NCBI GenBank assembly: GCA_026874595.1
Contig: CM049308.1
Location: forward strand, 93,003,624 to 93,067,623
From: Sipunculus nudus
Lineage: Eukaryota; Annelida; Sipuncula; Golfingiida; Sipunculidae
Length of the DNA stretch: 64,000 nucleotides
Direction of reading: 5' to 3'
Part shown: positions 25,061 through 36,587 of the stretch, one piece after another
Layout of the letters: the number at the start of each line of letters is the position of its first letter
Position numbering within the stretch: the first letter of the stretch is position 1
Made by a program: the position numbers and the translations under genes
The notes under the pieces: generated by a model
Database searches by the model: none
Told to the model about the DNA's origin: nothing
The model's input: the letters and a program-made list of their open reading frames with translations, nothing else

Positions 25061-25362
25061 GGGGAATCTTTATACGAGTTTTTAACTGGGCAAAACACGT
25101 TTCGACAACATAAATGTATATGTGCTCAATATTAAACTGCGTATATTCGTGAAAAACGGGGATGATTTGTATACACAGGGCGTGCGCGTCGTAATGACGT
25201 CAGTTCAGCGTCCTTTGTCCGACATTGATCTCCGATGTCGGAGGCGCAAAGTTGCTGCTACGTTTCTTCCTCTTGGTATTGCATAAGGATGGGTCTCTTT
25301 CAACACGTCTTCTGGATATGATTTTCCTACATTTTACCATTCATATTAAAAATATTATATTA

Positions 25363-25698
25363 GGCCAAAAAAAATTTAAGGTATGGTTCTCAGGCACCTC
25401 CCGCATCAATTTTAAACCCCCGCATCAACACTTTTTATTTTGATTTTCAATATAAATTTTCCAATAATGAGCTGCTGCCGCTCCGAAATTTCTTTCAAGA
25501 AGATAAAACCATACAATTTCCTTTGCTTTGTAGTGCTTTTACTTATTTAGCAAAATAAAACTGTTATTTTATTGCTTTACCCTTATCATTTGACATTTTT
25601 ATCGAAACATACCAAAAAATTTAAAATAAAAAAAGCGCCCGCCCGCATTGATTTCTGAAAAAAGTGCCTGAGAACCATACCTTTTTTTTATTTTGGCC
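25363..25698. mobile_element. GGCCAAAA-ended MITE, copy 1 (TTA target duplication)
   Basis: A 336-bp element starting GGCCAAAAAAAATTTAAGGT and ending with the inverse (TTTTTTATTTTGGCC). After the A/T spacer both ends carry GGTATGGTTCTCAGGCAC as an inverted repeat, so the terminal repeats extend about 37 bp. It is flanked by TTA at 25360-25362 and TTA at 25699-25701. The 3-bp TTA duplication and GG start fit the PIF/Harbinger superfamily, but no transposase is present. A second copy in the opposite orientation lies at 61617-61954. Confidence 0.75.
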
Positions 25699-25701
25699 TT
25701 A

Positions 25702-27810
25702 TTATAATATTTTAATAGATATAATAACGCACAAGGAAATCTGCATAAGTTACATAATTTTATGTCAAAAGCATGATAATATAGAGTGAAATAAGCATGA
25801 TTCAATGGTGATATTTTCAGTTATGTCTTTTTTAAATGCATGATTTAGATTAACTGCTGCATAATGATGGTCTCGACACCAAGTAACTTAGGTGTAGAAG
25901 TGTAGCGCATTTTCGGCCGACTTTACTGGTATGTTTACTGTTTTCAGAATGATTTCGAAGTATTTCCTTATTCGGCTTTTATTTTAACTTATTTGCATTT
26001 TATGCCCAGTTATTAGTAGAAAACAGTTGATATCACATTTTGTTATTTAAAAAAAAAAAGACAGCGGGGTTTAAGCTAAGTAATTACTGGTAAAGGTTTA
26101 TGAGTTTGTCCCAAAAATATCACAACTGAACGTACAGAAAACAAAAGTGTGATTAAAAGATATAATATCAAAAGATATTAATGTACTTGATAAAGTTTTG
26201 CAGAGATAACAACAGTACGGATAATAAGGAGAAGTCTCGCTAGGTAAGAAAGAACAATCATTCACTAGACTGGTCCTCTGCTCAGCTGTTATTACTCGCT
26301 GAACTCACTGAGCTCGGCCAATGTAACACACGGAAGCAGAGCAGGGATATATCTCAGAATTTAATCTGAAAGAACCGGGAACTGAACAACATTATGGTCT
26401 CTGTTGAACGACTCCATGGTAACAGGGCCAAGTAGTTACAGGAGTACAGGCACTGGAGTGTATACATTTTCAAGGGACTACAATTTGGTGTAAGCGTTTG
26501 TGATCTTAGACAAGACTTCATTGTATGTCTACAGTCACGACAAAAGATTTCTGTGGATGTTTTCATTCACGGCAAAAAAATTAGAGTTAAGTGGTCGAAT
26601 CCGTGGTCACGGGACTAGGTTCCAGTGTGTGGCTGTTAATGGTCATAGAACAGGTTCAGGTTTTGGTCTGTTTATGTATGGCCACCGGGCAAGTCCTGGT
26701 ATGTCGGTTTATGGCCACGGACCGGTTAAGAAGGATAACTGTGTTTATGGCACATTGTTGAGGTAGGTCTGTGTTCAACGGGCCTGGATCTGGTGGTTGA
26801 CCTGATGGACATGTTTTCATGACCTAGATATCTGAACACTTGCGGAATCCACAGTTGTGGGAATGACCTGTTCATTTAGGCCGTGTAATGGTGAAATGAC
26901 AGAAGGTACAAAACTATAAAAATGCTAAGTAATCACACCAAAATACATCCATTCGTGTCTTTGGAATTTTATGAGCCTTTCTGGCAACATTCACATGTTC
27001 ATACCATAATATCTAAATAAAAAATCCTAACGACCAGTGTAAACCGGCCGTGGTTTAAACATAACAAAATTAATTAACTTATTTTTAGCGGACATGGATA
27101 CCTTTTTAAAGTAGGATCCCCTATTAACGCCCTCTTTGTCTATATCCAACAGCGAAAGGGTGGGAATCGCAGGAAGTGGTGGGGCATTTCACATACTCAT
27201 GTAAACTTAAGGGCTCTTGGTAAAATTGTGGATGTGTAGGACAATTGAGCATTATATTGGTGCTACAACCATCTGGGAGTTTCATTAAACATACAAAGAT
27301 AACTACAAGGTAATTATCTTTTGTTGGCATCTGAAAAAAAGACCGGTCATAGGATTCCAAAGGGTTTTTCTTTTTGGAACCTTACACGGCCTTTCAGAAG
27401 GGGCCCTCTCAAGACGTAAATTCAGAAAAGCTGAGCGAATCAGAATAAAGTGTGTTGGGACAAGACACACCTGAATCCATGATTTCACAGTGCAAATGTC
27501 AGGAAGCTGGTTGCTCTGTCGATCGCCTGTGGGGCCTCTGTTTGCGTTCTCATAGCAACGATGTACTTCACATAAAGCATAAGGTCCTGAAATGCAAATG
27601 GGAGTTAATCGTCAGGTCCTCAGAAAGCCTTGTGACACCCAAATATGCAAATACAGGGCTTTATATCAGTAATAAGAGCTGGCACTGAGTTACGTCTATC
27701 GGTAAATGGAATCAAGTTTTATTTTACGCATGTTAGAAGCAAACATAAATATTAAAGCCCTGGCTTGGCTACAGTTGGATACATTGAGTCTGTTGCGGTG
27801 TAGCTCTTTG
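25702..27810. other. Unique DNA, no supported gene
   Basis: A patch at 26580-26770 has loosely repeated words (GGTTCCAGTGTGTGG, TATGGCCACCGGG, TATGGCCACGGACC). On the plus strand it reads as a Gly/His-rich peptide. It shares vocabulary with the 36-bp array that starts 1 kb downstream and may be a decayed relative. Otherwise nothing was recognised. Confidence 0.35.
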
Positions 27811-28800
27811 TTCCAGTGTGTGACTCTATGGCCTAGTAACTGTTGATTACACTGGGTGACTCTATGGCCTAGTAACTGTTGGTTCCAGTGGATGACTCTA
27901 TGGCCAAGTAACCCTTGGTCCCAGTAGGTGACTCTATGGCCTAGTAACTGTTGGTTCCAGTGGGTGACTCTATGGCCTTGTAACTCTTGGTTCCAGTGGG
28001 TGACTCTATGGCCTAGTAACTGTTGATTACACTGGATGACTCTATGGCCAAGTAACCCTTGGTCCCAGTAGGTGACTCTATGGCCTAGTAACTGTTGGTT
28101 CCAGTGGGTGACTCTATGGCCTTGTAACTCTTGGTTCCAGTGGGTGACTCTATGGCCTAGTAACTGTTGATTACACTGGGTGACTCTATGGCCAAGTAAC
28201 CCTTGGTCCCAGTAGGTGACTCTATGGCCTAGTAACTGTTGGTTCCAGTGGGTGACTCTGTGGCCTTGTAACTCTTGGTCCCAGTAGGTGACTCTATGGC
28301 CTAGTAACTGTTGGTTCCAGTGGGTGACTCTATGGCCTTGTAACTCTTGGTTCCAGTGGGTGACTCTATGGCCTAGTAACTGTTGATTACACTGGGTGAC
28401 TCTATGGCCAAGTAACCCTTGGTCCCAGTTGGTGACTCTATGGCCTAGTAACTGTTGGTTCCAGTGGGTGACTCTGTGGCCTTGTAACTCTTGGTCCCAG
28501 TAGGTGACTCTATGGCCTAGTAACTGTTGGTTCCAGTGGGTGACTCTATGGCCTTGTAACTCTTGGTTCCAGTGGGTGACTCTATGGCATAGTAACTGTT
28601 GATTACACTGGGTGACTCTATGGCCAAGTAACCATTGGTTCCAGTGGGTGACTCTGTGGCCTTGTAACCCTTGGTCCCAGTAGGTGACTCTATGGCCTAG
28701 TAACTGTTCGTTCCAGTGGGTGACTATGGCCGTGTAACTCTTGGTTCCAGTGGGTTACTCCGTGGCCTTGTAACTCTTGGTTCCAGTGGGCGACTCTGTG
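27811..28800. repeat. 36-bp minisatellite with irregular higher-order repeat
   Basis: About 27 units of the form GGTGACTCTATGGCCTAGTA plus ACTGTTGGTTCCAGTG (36 bp by count). At least four variants recur: CTAGTAACTGTTGATTACACTG, CAAGTAACCCTTGGTCCCAGTA, CTAGTAACTGTTGGTTCCAGTG and CTTGTAACTCTTGGTTCCAGTG. The GATTACACTG variant recurs at 27831, 28011, 28155, 28371 and 28587, so the spacing is 5, 4, 6 and 6 units. Degenerate relatives continue to about 28950. Confidence 0.95.
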
Positions 28801-28950
28801 TTGTTGCATTGACCTGCAGGACAAGGTTCTCTTGGTTAACGGTAGCGAGGACGGTTAGTTACGGTGGTAGACTTGTTGCCCCTGACTAGGCTTCGTCCAA
28901 GATCAGGTTCTAGTGGGTCACCCTGTGGTCTACTGACTCGGTTGTTATGG

Positions 28951-30298
28951 TCACGGCAAAAGGGCTTCGCTTGGGAATCCTGTAGTAACTGGGATAGGTT
29001 GCCGTGTGTCACCTAGTATGTTATTCTGAGGCCATATGTTCCTGTAACTGAGAGAACTTTCATGATGTTTTATTGTATTATTTAGCTAACAAGCAAGCAC
29101 TTAGGATATCTTAATCTTGATATGCTCTTTTTTTTCTCTCTATATCAATAATATATCTTAATTTCCAAAATTATTCTCTGCGTAACCTCTAGATTAACTT
29201 GGGGAATATTAAGCAGACTATAACTTCTAAACATGGGAGTAATAAGGATCATCACCCGCAGTGATAGTTAAACAGCCAGATTAGATGTGGTGAAGGGGAG
29301 GGAGAGGACTGTCAATCCTGTAATGGCGTGTAGATAACCTCGGGCAGAGCAGGGATAAACGTGCTTCTTGAAAGGCCCGCTAAATCCTGGTTAACAACGG
29401 AGAGAGTATCATTGATTTTGCCCTGTTTGTTAATCCTTCACATCCCGACTGTTACCCGGCTATGTAGCGTTATGTACTTCCTCGGTCCCCGGGGTGCCAT
29501 CGACTCTCAGACCGCTGAAAGAAAATTCCCTCTTAAGTGCCATTTGACCAGGAACTCTTGAGCTTTTAGATTTGCATTAACAGTCTACCATATTGAAAAC
29601 CTAGCCGTGATCGTGACACGTTCTCATGTCACAGAAGACTGCTCTTCCGTCCGATTTTTGCTGACGGCCCTGCGATGTATTACTGTTATCCGCACGAGGT
29701 ATTACTGTGACATGTGCTTTCCCTCTTCAGTTTACATCGCCAGATACAGCATATATATAAGCTTAAAGAACTGTATGAATCTTCTTAGTTCATGTCTTTC
29801 AGAAATAAAAAAAAATTCACGCGTTTCAGCCAGTGAGCTGCGTTTATTAATGATTGAATCTAGCAATGTCACCCACCTGAACAAACAGTCCGATAGATAG
29901 AGCTGCATTGGCTCCCTTGCATAATATGTCAAATTTTAAATTTGATTGGGAACTATTGGGAATTAAGGCCCTTGGGACACACTTTGCATCGTTCCCGGCA
30001 GTACAAGACCAAAAGAGGAGTTGCGTGACAAGAGTCAAATGCTACCACCATCAATTATATTATAGATACTTAGGTAGATCAGAGTGATGGATAATGGATT
30101 AAATCATGCACGATTATCTAAAATACGAGAGTATTCATTTTTGGATACGAATTTGATTAAATTCCTTTTCATGAGTAGCAATGATTCCCAGAAATGCGTA
30201 ATTCGTCTTTGGCATGTAACTGTAATATAAAACATGCCATAAAGCCTGAAGAACTTACTTGTAAGTATAATACATATATAAATATAAACATCTATCTA
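28951..30298. other. Unique DNA, no supported gene
   Basis: Short overlapping open stretches on both strands (29361-30038), none recognisable. Confidence 0.4.

Positions 30299-30353
<55 letters not shown>
30299..30353. repeat. (TA)n microsatellite
   Basis: About 27 TA dinucleotides, preceded by a TCTA run. Confidence 0.96.
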
Positions 30354-30355
<2 letters not shown>

Positions 30356-30625
30356 CTCAAAAGAAAAACAACACTGTAAATTCACAACAGTCTGTTTCAC
30401 GGGATGCGACCCGATCATCAGGTGAATGTGGTTAGAATGAAGCTCAAGGCGTGGTTTGAAAAGCCGAGACTTCACGAGATTACGAGATTATGCTTTGTGC
30501 GATTCGGGGGGGGGGGGGGGGGCATGTGAAAGACTGACACTGATCCTATTGTCCTCGGGGGCACAATAGGATTAGTCGGGGTACACGTGCGATACTGGAA
30601 CTTAACAGGGCAAAGAGTTTTTTGT
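30354..30625. mobile_element. Possible mobile-element relic next to (TA)n
   Basis: Directly after the TA run comes a GC-richer segment with TGTTTCACGGGATGCGACCC and then CGATCATCAGG. A similarly placed segment after another TA run at 51641-51740 has GGGTTTCATGCCG and GGGCGATCATCAGATAA. Penelope-like elements often carry such a ..GATCATCAG.. tail beside TA repeats in marine animals; that is recollection, not a search result. A pure G run lies at 30507-30522, and a perfect 10-bp hairpin (ATCCTATTGT, 10-nt loop, ACAATAGGAT) lies at 30543-30572. Confidence 0.35.
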
Positions 30626-30638
30626 TGTTTTAATGTTT

Positions 30639-30742
30639 ATATATAATACAAAGATATTTTACCAGGATGCTCAATTACCATAGTAAACTGACAAGCAATA
30701 GGGTCCTGGAAACAGTGTATATATATATGTGTATATATATGA

Positions 30743-30793
<51 letters not shown>

Positions 30794-30969
30794 ATAAATG
30801 AAACATCGAGGATTGGCGAAAATTGTGTCTATGATTTCAGAACACTCAATAATTGGAGTAGAATATATATAATACAAAGATATTTTACCAGGATGCTCAA
30901 TTACCATAGTAAACTGACAAGCAATAGGGTCCTGGAAACAGTGTATATATATATATGTGTATATATATG

Positions 30970-31001
<32 letters not shown>

Positions 31002-31090
31002 AATATATATATATATATCATAAATGAAACATCGAGGATTGGCGAAAATTGTGTCTATGATTTCAGAACACTCAATAATTTGAGTAGAAT
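30639..31090. repeat. 226-bp tandem duplication containing (TA)n
   Basis: TTTTACCAGGATGCTCAATT begins one copy (ACCAGG at 30661) and recurs with ACCAGG at 30887, so the period is 226 bp. Each copy contains GGGTCCTGGAAACAGTGTAT, a TA-rich tract of about 70 bp, and AATGAAACATCGAGGATTGG followed by CACTCAATAATT. The non-TA parts are nearly identical (for example AATTGGAG against AATTTGAG), so the duplication is recent. Confidence 0.93.
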
Positions 31091-32822
31091 GTATGATTCA
31101 TAAACTCATTCATCAACACTTTTTGAGCCTTTCATTTCAAATTATAACTTCTTAAGGGTCTAAAGGATCCATATATATATCTACAGTTTATTTGAAATAA
31201 AAAATTACAACATTCTTTCATGTTTTGAACTTTGGCATGCATAATTGGGAGGATTGTTAGTGGGGGTGTCAGTGATAAATATATAATCATTGTATCAATA
31301 TTAATATTAAATAGTAATTTCAAAATATATGATTCTGGAAATACATATATGTGTAAAGAATATATGAGTACCATATAAAATTATAAAACAGGCGTGTTTT
31401 CTTTTTATCATATGTAATGGAATGGCTTTCTCTTTCCTTTTTGCAAAGTGACACTACCTTTTTTATTTTAGACATCCATGGAACCCGTAAACAAGATCAT
31501 GCAAGATACAGTGTCGTTACCACAGAGACATTTGTGTGTCAGTGATGATTTTAACTTTAAAAATCTTCGTAAAATAAGGAAAACAGTTTTTGAACAGGAA
31601 AAAAGTATGCATACAGGGTGCAGGGTTGAGATCTCCATAGAGGGAAATATGAGAAATCTGAATAACTGTCAAACGGTTTAAAGGTTTATTAAGGGACACT
31701 GGAGTTGGCATTTTCACGTACGTGATTTGCCTTGTGGTCTGGCAGTTGCTGTTGGATTTTGTGTTATTAGTTTATTTTCACCAGACAGTGATGGTGTATA
31801 TTCTAGGAACACCTTTGACACCATATTTCTGAAAATATTTTTTTCACGTTGTCTTTCGTTCATCTTTGTTTTTGTTCCAAATGCAGGTCATCTAAGCTGT
31901 CCCTGTCACATTAACATTGTGGAATTTGTCACTATTTCGTGCTTTCACTTTGCTCCATTTTCTGTCATCTAAAAATGTATAACGTTTGAGGGTTTTCAGG
32001 TCGCAACACTTACAGACGCTTTACTCCTTGCCCGGTCTTCATTCGCCACCTGGGTGCTCGCACAGGACCAAGAATGTACGGCTCTTCCACAAAGCCATCA
32101 TCGTATAAGTAAACAAAATTCAGACAAACATTAAAAAAGCATTCCATGGCATTACTTTAAACAAAGTAGAAATATATATGGAAAATATCTCATACTAAAT
32201 ATATATTTTATATTGCTAGCTCCTGTATTATTAGTATGATTTTTTAATGAATTTAGAATGGTGGTCCATTCAGTCGTTATATGTATGAACCATTAGGCGT
32301 TCTTAAACATATATGCCAATCTATATAATATGTTGAGAATAACTTTCCAGTTTATAGTAACATTAAAGAAATACATGTTCAGCATATACTTACGTTAAAG
32401 GAAGTAACGCAGATTTATAAATGTTATGGTATCAGAGCATATTATTTAAGATCTTTTTTTAATTTGTCAAAATTACCTATCCTCCGTAAAGCTTCTCTAA
32501 CAAATTTCCCAATTTAAGTCCCTGATAGATAACATAATTTGCATTGGTTCAGTTTTAATTAGAGGTAGCTAGACTTGACAAGAATATATCGCATGATGAG
32601 AACGTAAATAAAAAGTGGTAAAAAATTCAGATGGTCCCATTCGGGCACTTAAACATAATCATATTAGAAAGTTTAATTACCCGTTGAGTGATGTTTCGCC
32701 ATTTCAAGTCTGCTATTCATGTTAAAATAGATGTGCTCATTATTTAATTAACAGAAAATAACCTTATTTTGGTATTTCTGGGCAATGTTTAAGATAGTTT
32801 GGCTTTCTGACGCTCCCAGCGA
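31091..32822. other. AT-rich DNA, no supported gene
   Basis: Open stretches at 31478-31972 carry no recognisable motif. The part near 32300-32560 could be the 3' flank of the minus-strand LINE relic that starts at 32823, but no motif confirms it. Confidence 0.4.
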
Positions 32823-33398
32823 TTAAACGTAAATCCATATAGGGTCGTATGGTGGACAAATGTGTGAACAAGTACCTGAGAAGGTAAAAACTGTACAAAT
32901 ACGAGAAGGAGCGCCTAGTTTAGGTTTGATATGATGGTGTAGTTTTAGATAATATTGGCTACTTCTAAGAATTATTAGGTTAATAGGCATTCTCTTGTAA
33001 CCATTCATATTCCTATTAATATCAACTTTAATTTTCTGTGCGACTGATTCATTATTAGGACCAGATAAATATAAGCTGGTATCATCCGCAAACAAGCTAA
33101 TGATATTAAATGTTGGTATATTACAAACATCGTCGAAATACATTAAGAATAAAAGTGGACAGAACCTTTATGAACCATTATTAAAATCTGCGAAAAAAAA
33201 TCTATTTAATTAAGTAGACTTTGTTCGCGAGTTTTGAGTTGGATAAACCACTCTTAATTCCCGATCAGGTATTTCATATGCAAATTTCTTGGTAAGGTGA
33301 CATATTTAATTGAAATCTAGAAAGCAAACTGTTATATCTCCTTTATGACACGCTTCAACCAATGAAGTCATGATGGAATGTTTTATGAATGCTGATCG
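32823..33398 (-). pseudogene. Decayed LINE reverse transcriptase with FADD box
   Basis: Seen on the minus strand from high to low coordinate: AFIKHSIMTSLVEACHK, then GDITVCFLDFN followed by a stop (RT motif A region), a broken WF-Q-L-TR-Q piece, KGSV/CPLLFLMYFDDV with a frameshift or small deletion where intact RTs read QGSVLGPLLF, and ISLFADDTSLYLSGPN (motif C, FADD). Known: this order is diagnostic of non-LTR retrotransposon reverse transcriptases of the CR1/Jockey/L2-like group. Inferred: a dead copy with at least two stops and a frameshift. The last open part spans 32823-33143 plus about 20 codons upstream in the same frame. Clade not determined. Confidence 0.8.
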
Positions 33399-33990
33399 TG
33401 ATGGACAAAATTAGTCATCATCTTGGTCACAAGCTTTCAGTTACGCGATATCCTGTTTTATAATGATCTCAAATTTGATTTCAAAATAAAATTTAAGGAT
33501 TATGCATTTGCTGTTTCATAAATATAGTCAAATTTAGTGGCATTGAAAGGAAAGGTGTGGCTATATTAATTTTTAGTTGTGTAAATGATTTGCTGTGTAT
33601 GGGCTGTTGTATTTACATTAACAGACATAAATACCATTGTTACGGTTGCTTCGTCACCAACATTACCTCAGTAAATCGTAAATGTCTCTGACTTTTGGCC
33701 TAAAACCGATTTAATTCACTTTATTGAAAAAACTTTATTGCAGCAGACCCATGTTCTCAAAATATCGAGGCGTTATATATGCTCAGGAATGAGGTGTAGT
33801 TGTCAGGATGACGTATTTATTGTGTATCACATATTTTGTAAAGGCAATTATTTATTATGTTGGTAAGACAGCTGTGGTTCCATAATAATGTAGGCCAGGT
33901 AAAGTTTTTTTTTCACTTTTGAGGGTATTGCTTGTTAATAGTAGGCAACCATGCTAGGTCAATCAGTCATAGAGTGAAGAAAAAAGTATG
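33399..33990. other. AT-rich DNA, no supported gene
   Basis: May hold the 5' part of the LINE copy, but a stop interrupts the frame about six codons upstream of RSAFIKH and no further RT or endonuclease motif was found. Confidence 0.4.
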
Positions 33991-33994
33991 GGTG

Positions 33995-34135
33995 GATGCA
34001 ACCTTAAATTTTGACTTTCAAGGTCATTTCAAAGGTCAAACTGAAAAACGGGCCATCCTAAGGTCGATTTTTCAATTTTGTAGACACCACTTTCAAGGTC
34101 ATTTTCAATGCCATTTTCAAGGTCAAACCGACCTG
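33995..34135 (+). repeat. Clustered TTTCAAGGTCA words
   Basis: TTTCAAGGTCATTTCAAAGG (34015-), CTTTCAAGGTCATTTTCAAT (34090-) and TTTTCAAGGTCAAACC form a loose tandem repeat. A related TTTTCAAGGTCAAACGC lies near 36130. TCAAGGTCA is also the monomer site of NR5A/ERR-type nuclear receptors, but the tandem arrangement and recurrence elsewhere make a simple repeat the more economical reading. Confidence 0.5.
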
Positions 34136-34904
34136 AACGGGTACAGTGTTTCCCCATTGATAAAACCAAGGTATATTCCGTAACCTTAGGCTCTAGAGTT
34201 ATGTTTTTGTCAAGTGACACGTACATAAGCCATGTTATAATCATGTCCATAATTTCTTAGACTAAAATAAATAAAAATACAACTTAAAATTGAATTTTTA
34301 ACGCATTAATGTTTTCACTTCTCTGAATAAGGAAATATAGAAATGGAGTGAAGGAGTGCTTTTTGTGTGTCCCAAAAGTGTCTATAACACATTTTGAATA
34401 ATAACAGAATAAAAAATGGCTGCATTTTGTAAAATGCAGGATAAAATCTCGATGAATAACGGACATTTTTTTTATAATAAAACCGTTTTGGGAGAGAATT
34501 GTGGTTATCAGAAGACCCTAGATGGACGTTTTAAATTTAAAGGTAATAGGCGTACTTAAACATTTAAAACGACTGTAATGATAGCTGCCACAATGAAGAA
34601 AAAGGTAATTGCTATCGTTACATAGTAGTCATCATAAATGCTTTAATGGACCATTGTGTGTTTTAAGTTCAAATACGGTCATTCCGTGGCATTTATGGCC
34701 AACACATGACACGGTGGGGGTTTATAGTATGACATTACCGACGATGTCAGTCATAGACGACTTTCACACTTTGCCTTCTGGTCTTCCGGGCCTGTTCATT
34801 TTTCTAGCTTTAATTGGCTCCCTGGGAGCATTAACCCAAGCTGCCATAACAGGCGCTAAAAGGTTATTTGTTAAGCATATGCGTGCTGTCCATTACCAAT
34901 ACCC
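34136..34904. other. AT-rich DNA, no supported gene
   Basis: A 147-codon open stretch on the plus strand (34609-35052) runs into the SINE-like element and has no recognised domain, so it is not called. Confidence 0.4.
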
Positions 34905-35155
34905 ATTCACTCCTGGGTCGAGGGAGCGCACAAGTGAAATGGGGGAGGGGGTCCAGGTCCCTCCCCCCTTTTTCAGCCACTGCAAACCTTTTAGTAAGGG
35001 TTTCAGACAAATTTTACCGGCCCGGACCCCCTTATCCGAACCTAGGGTATAGACTTTGGCCAGGAGTTTTAGCGCAGACCGCGGTCTGAACGGGATGCGA
35101 ACCCACAATATTGCGGGCACAAGTCCAGCGCCCTAACCATCTTGCCACCACGCTA
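34905..35155 (-). mobile_element. tRNA-derived SINE-like element
   Basis: Read on the minus strand, the head (35155 down to about 35084) has an A-box-like TGGCAAGATGGTTAGGGCGC and, 30-40 bases on, a B-box-like GGTTCGCATCC, the two internal RNA polymerase III promoter boxes of a tRNA. The predicted acceptor and anticodon arms do not pair as a working tRNA should. The body downstream has GGGTCCGGGCC and GGGACCTGGACCCCC tracts. The 3' end and target duplication were not defined. Called a SINE rather than a tRNA gene because of the long body and poor cloverleaf. Confidence 0.65.
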
Positions 35156-36338
35156 GACAGAGCTCTTCAGGCACCCACAAAAGTATGATCCATATAGTTT
35201 AGGGAATATGTCAATAAGATCAAGACACAAAAAAAATCCGCCATGCCACTATCCGGAAATCGACGAAACCAACTTTTCAGGGTTCCCTTAATTGTCATTT
35301 AATAAAGTTTGGACGCCAAAATAATTTGAAAAATAATTGTTGCCTTGTTAATTCCGAGATGGTAACCAATATGCCCACTATATGTGGTAAAGCAGACTCT
35401 TTCATTATATCTGATGGTTACAGATACCTGATTTTTATAGATGCTCTTTTTAGGTTTCATCGTCAATGTTCTTATTTCTTTTAAAGAAAATTGTGTTAGA
35501 TGGAACCACCTCCATTTTCGTAATTCAACTTTTGTATCCTTAATAAGGGGTGGGGGGGTGCCTGCCAGGTTCCTGTCAGATCTGCAGATTGCTCAAGATA
35601 ATTAGATAAATAAACAGGAGAGACTTTCACCAGATTTGACGCTTTATGCACGACACGTGTCGATGTGTTTTGGGCTTAAAAGTATAATGGTGAAATCTTA
35701 GTGTTAAAAGAGATACTTTATGTCAGAATCATCTACCACTTGGAAATTGATTGAGCTTCACTTGTAAAACTAACAAGCTGATGCAGATTAATTTAACACA
35801 TTTGCTATGGATGGTTTTAATGTAATTATACAGTTCGACAGCTAACTCATAAAAATCATTTATGATAAATCTGTAAAATTACTTGGGTTATCTTTTGACA
35901 ATATTTTCAGTTTAAATACACACTGCGGAAATGTGCTCAAAAGCAGGTACACAGTCAAATGTGCATCAGCTTATTAGTAATTAATCATTTGGACCAAGAT
36001 AGTCGTGTTGGTATCTGTAGAGCCTTTAGCTTTTGTATACCGATTTTACAAGTGCCCTTTATTCAAAATACGTGTTTTTGATGATGAACACTTATATTAG
36101 AGAAGAGTCCAAGTAACTTTCTCACTGTCATTTTCAAGGTCAAACGCAACAAAATTGGACGGGAATGGTAACATGTCATTTATTGAACACTACTTATGAT
36201 CAAACGGTTACACATTCCAGCTGAACATCAAAGTTACCTCTTTTGGTTGCAAAAATACCAAACACTGAAATTTAATGTAGGAGGCAACATATATATACCG
36301 TATATGACTATATAACTTCTATTGGTAACTAGTTGATA
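35156..36338. other. AT-rich DNA, no supported gene
   Basis: No open stretch of interest and no recognised motif apart from a TTTTCAAGGTCAAACGC word near 36131. Confidence 0.45.
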
Positions 36339-36587
36339 CTAGGACAAGTTTGTTTTATTTTGCGGGATAATGCCCTATTAAGCTGAATAATTAATAATTT
36401 CAATATTTCCGCATTACGTGCCCCTATTTCTTTTGTGCTGCAAGGTCCTCTGCGCCTGTGACGCTTTGTCAAGAGGCGCCTCGGGGATTTTCACTGGAAT
36501 GTGAAGACCATGGCCAGCGCGCAAGTCTTGCCCAAAAGGTATTTCCATGCAATACGCGGTCACGCGGGTCCACGTTAATCCCCATTG
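36339..36587 (+). repeat. Segmental duplication, copy 1
   Basis: A 249-bp block starting CTAGGACAAGTTTGTTTTAT and ending GTTAATCCCCATTG. It is repeated at 37179-37426 in the same orientation with about five differences by eye, one a single-base deletion. The interior is GC-rich (GCGCCTCGGGG, GGCCAGCGCGCAAGTC). The strong identity of a non-tandem pair 840 bp apart suggests a recent event. Confidence 0.92.

Noticed and set aside
34609-35052. 147-codon plus-strand ORF
   Set aside because: Its second half is antisense to the SINE-like element and no domain is recognisable.
35084-35155. Possible functional tRNA gene on the minus strand
   Set aside because: A and B boxes are present but the arms do not pair as a working tRNA and a long repeat body follows; a SINE head is more likely.
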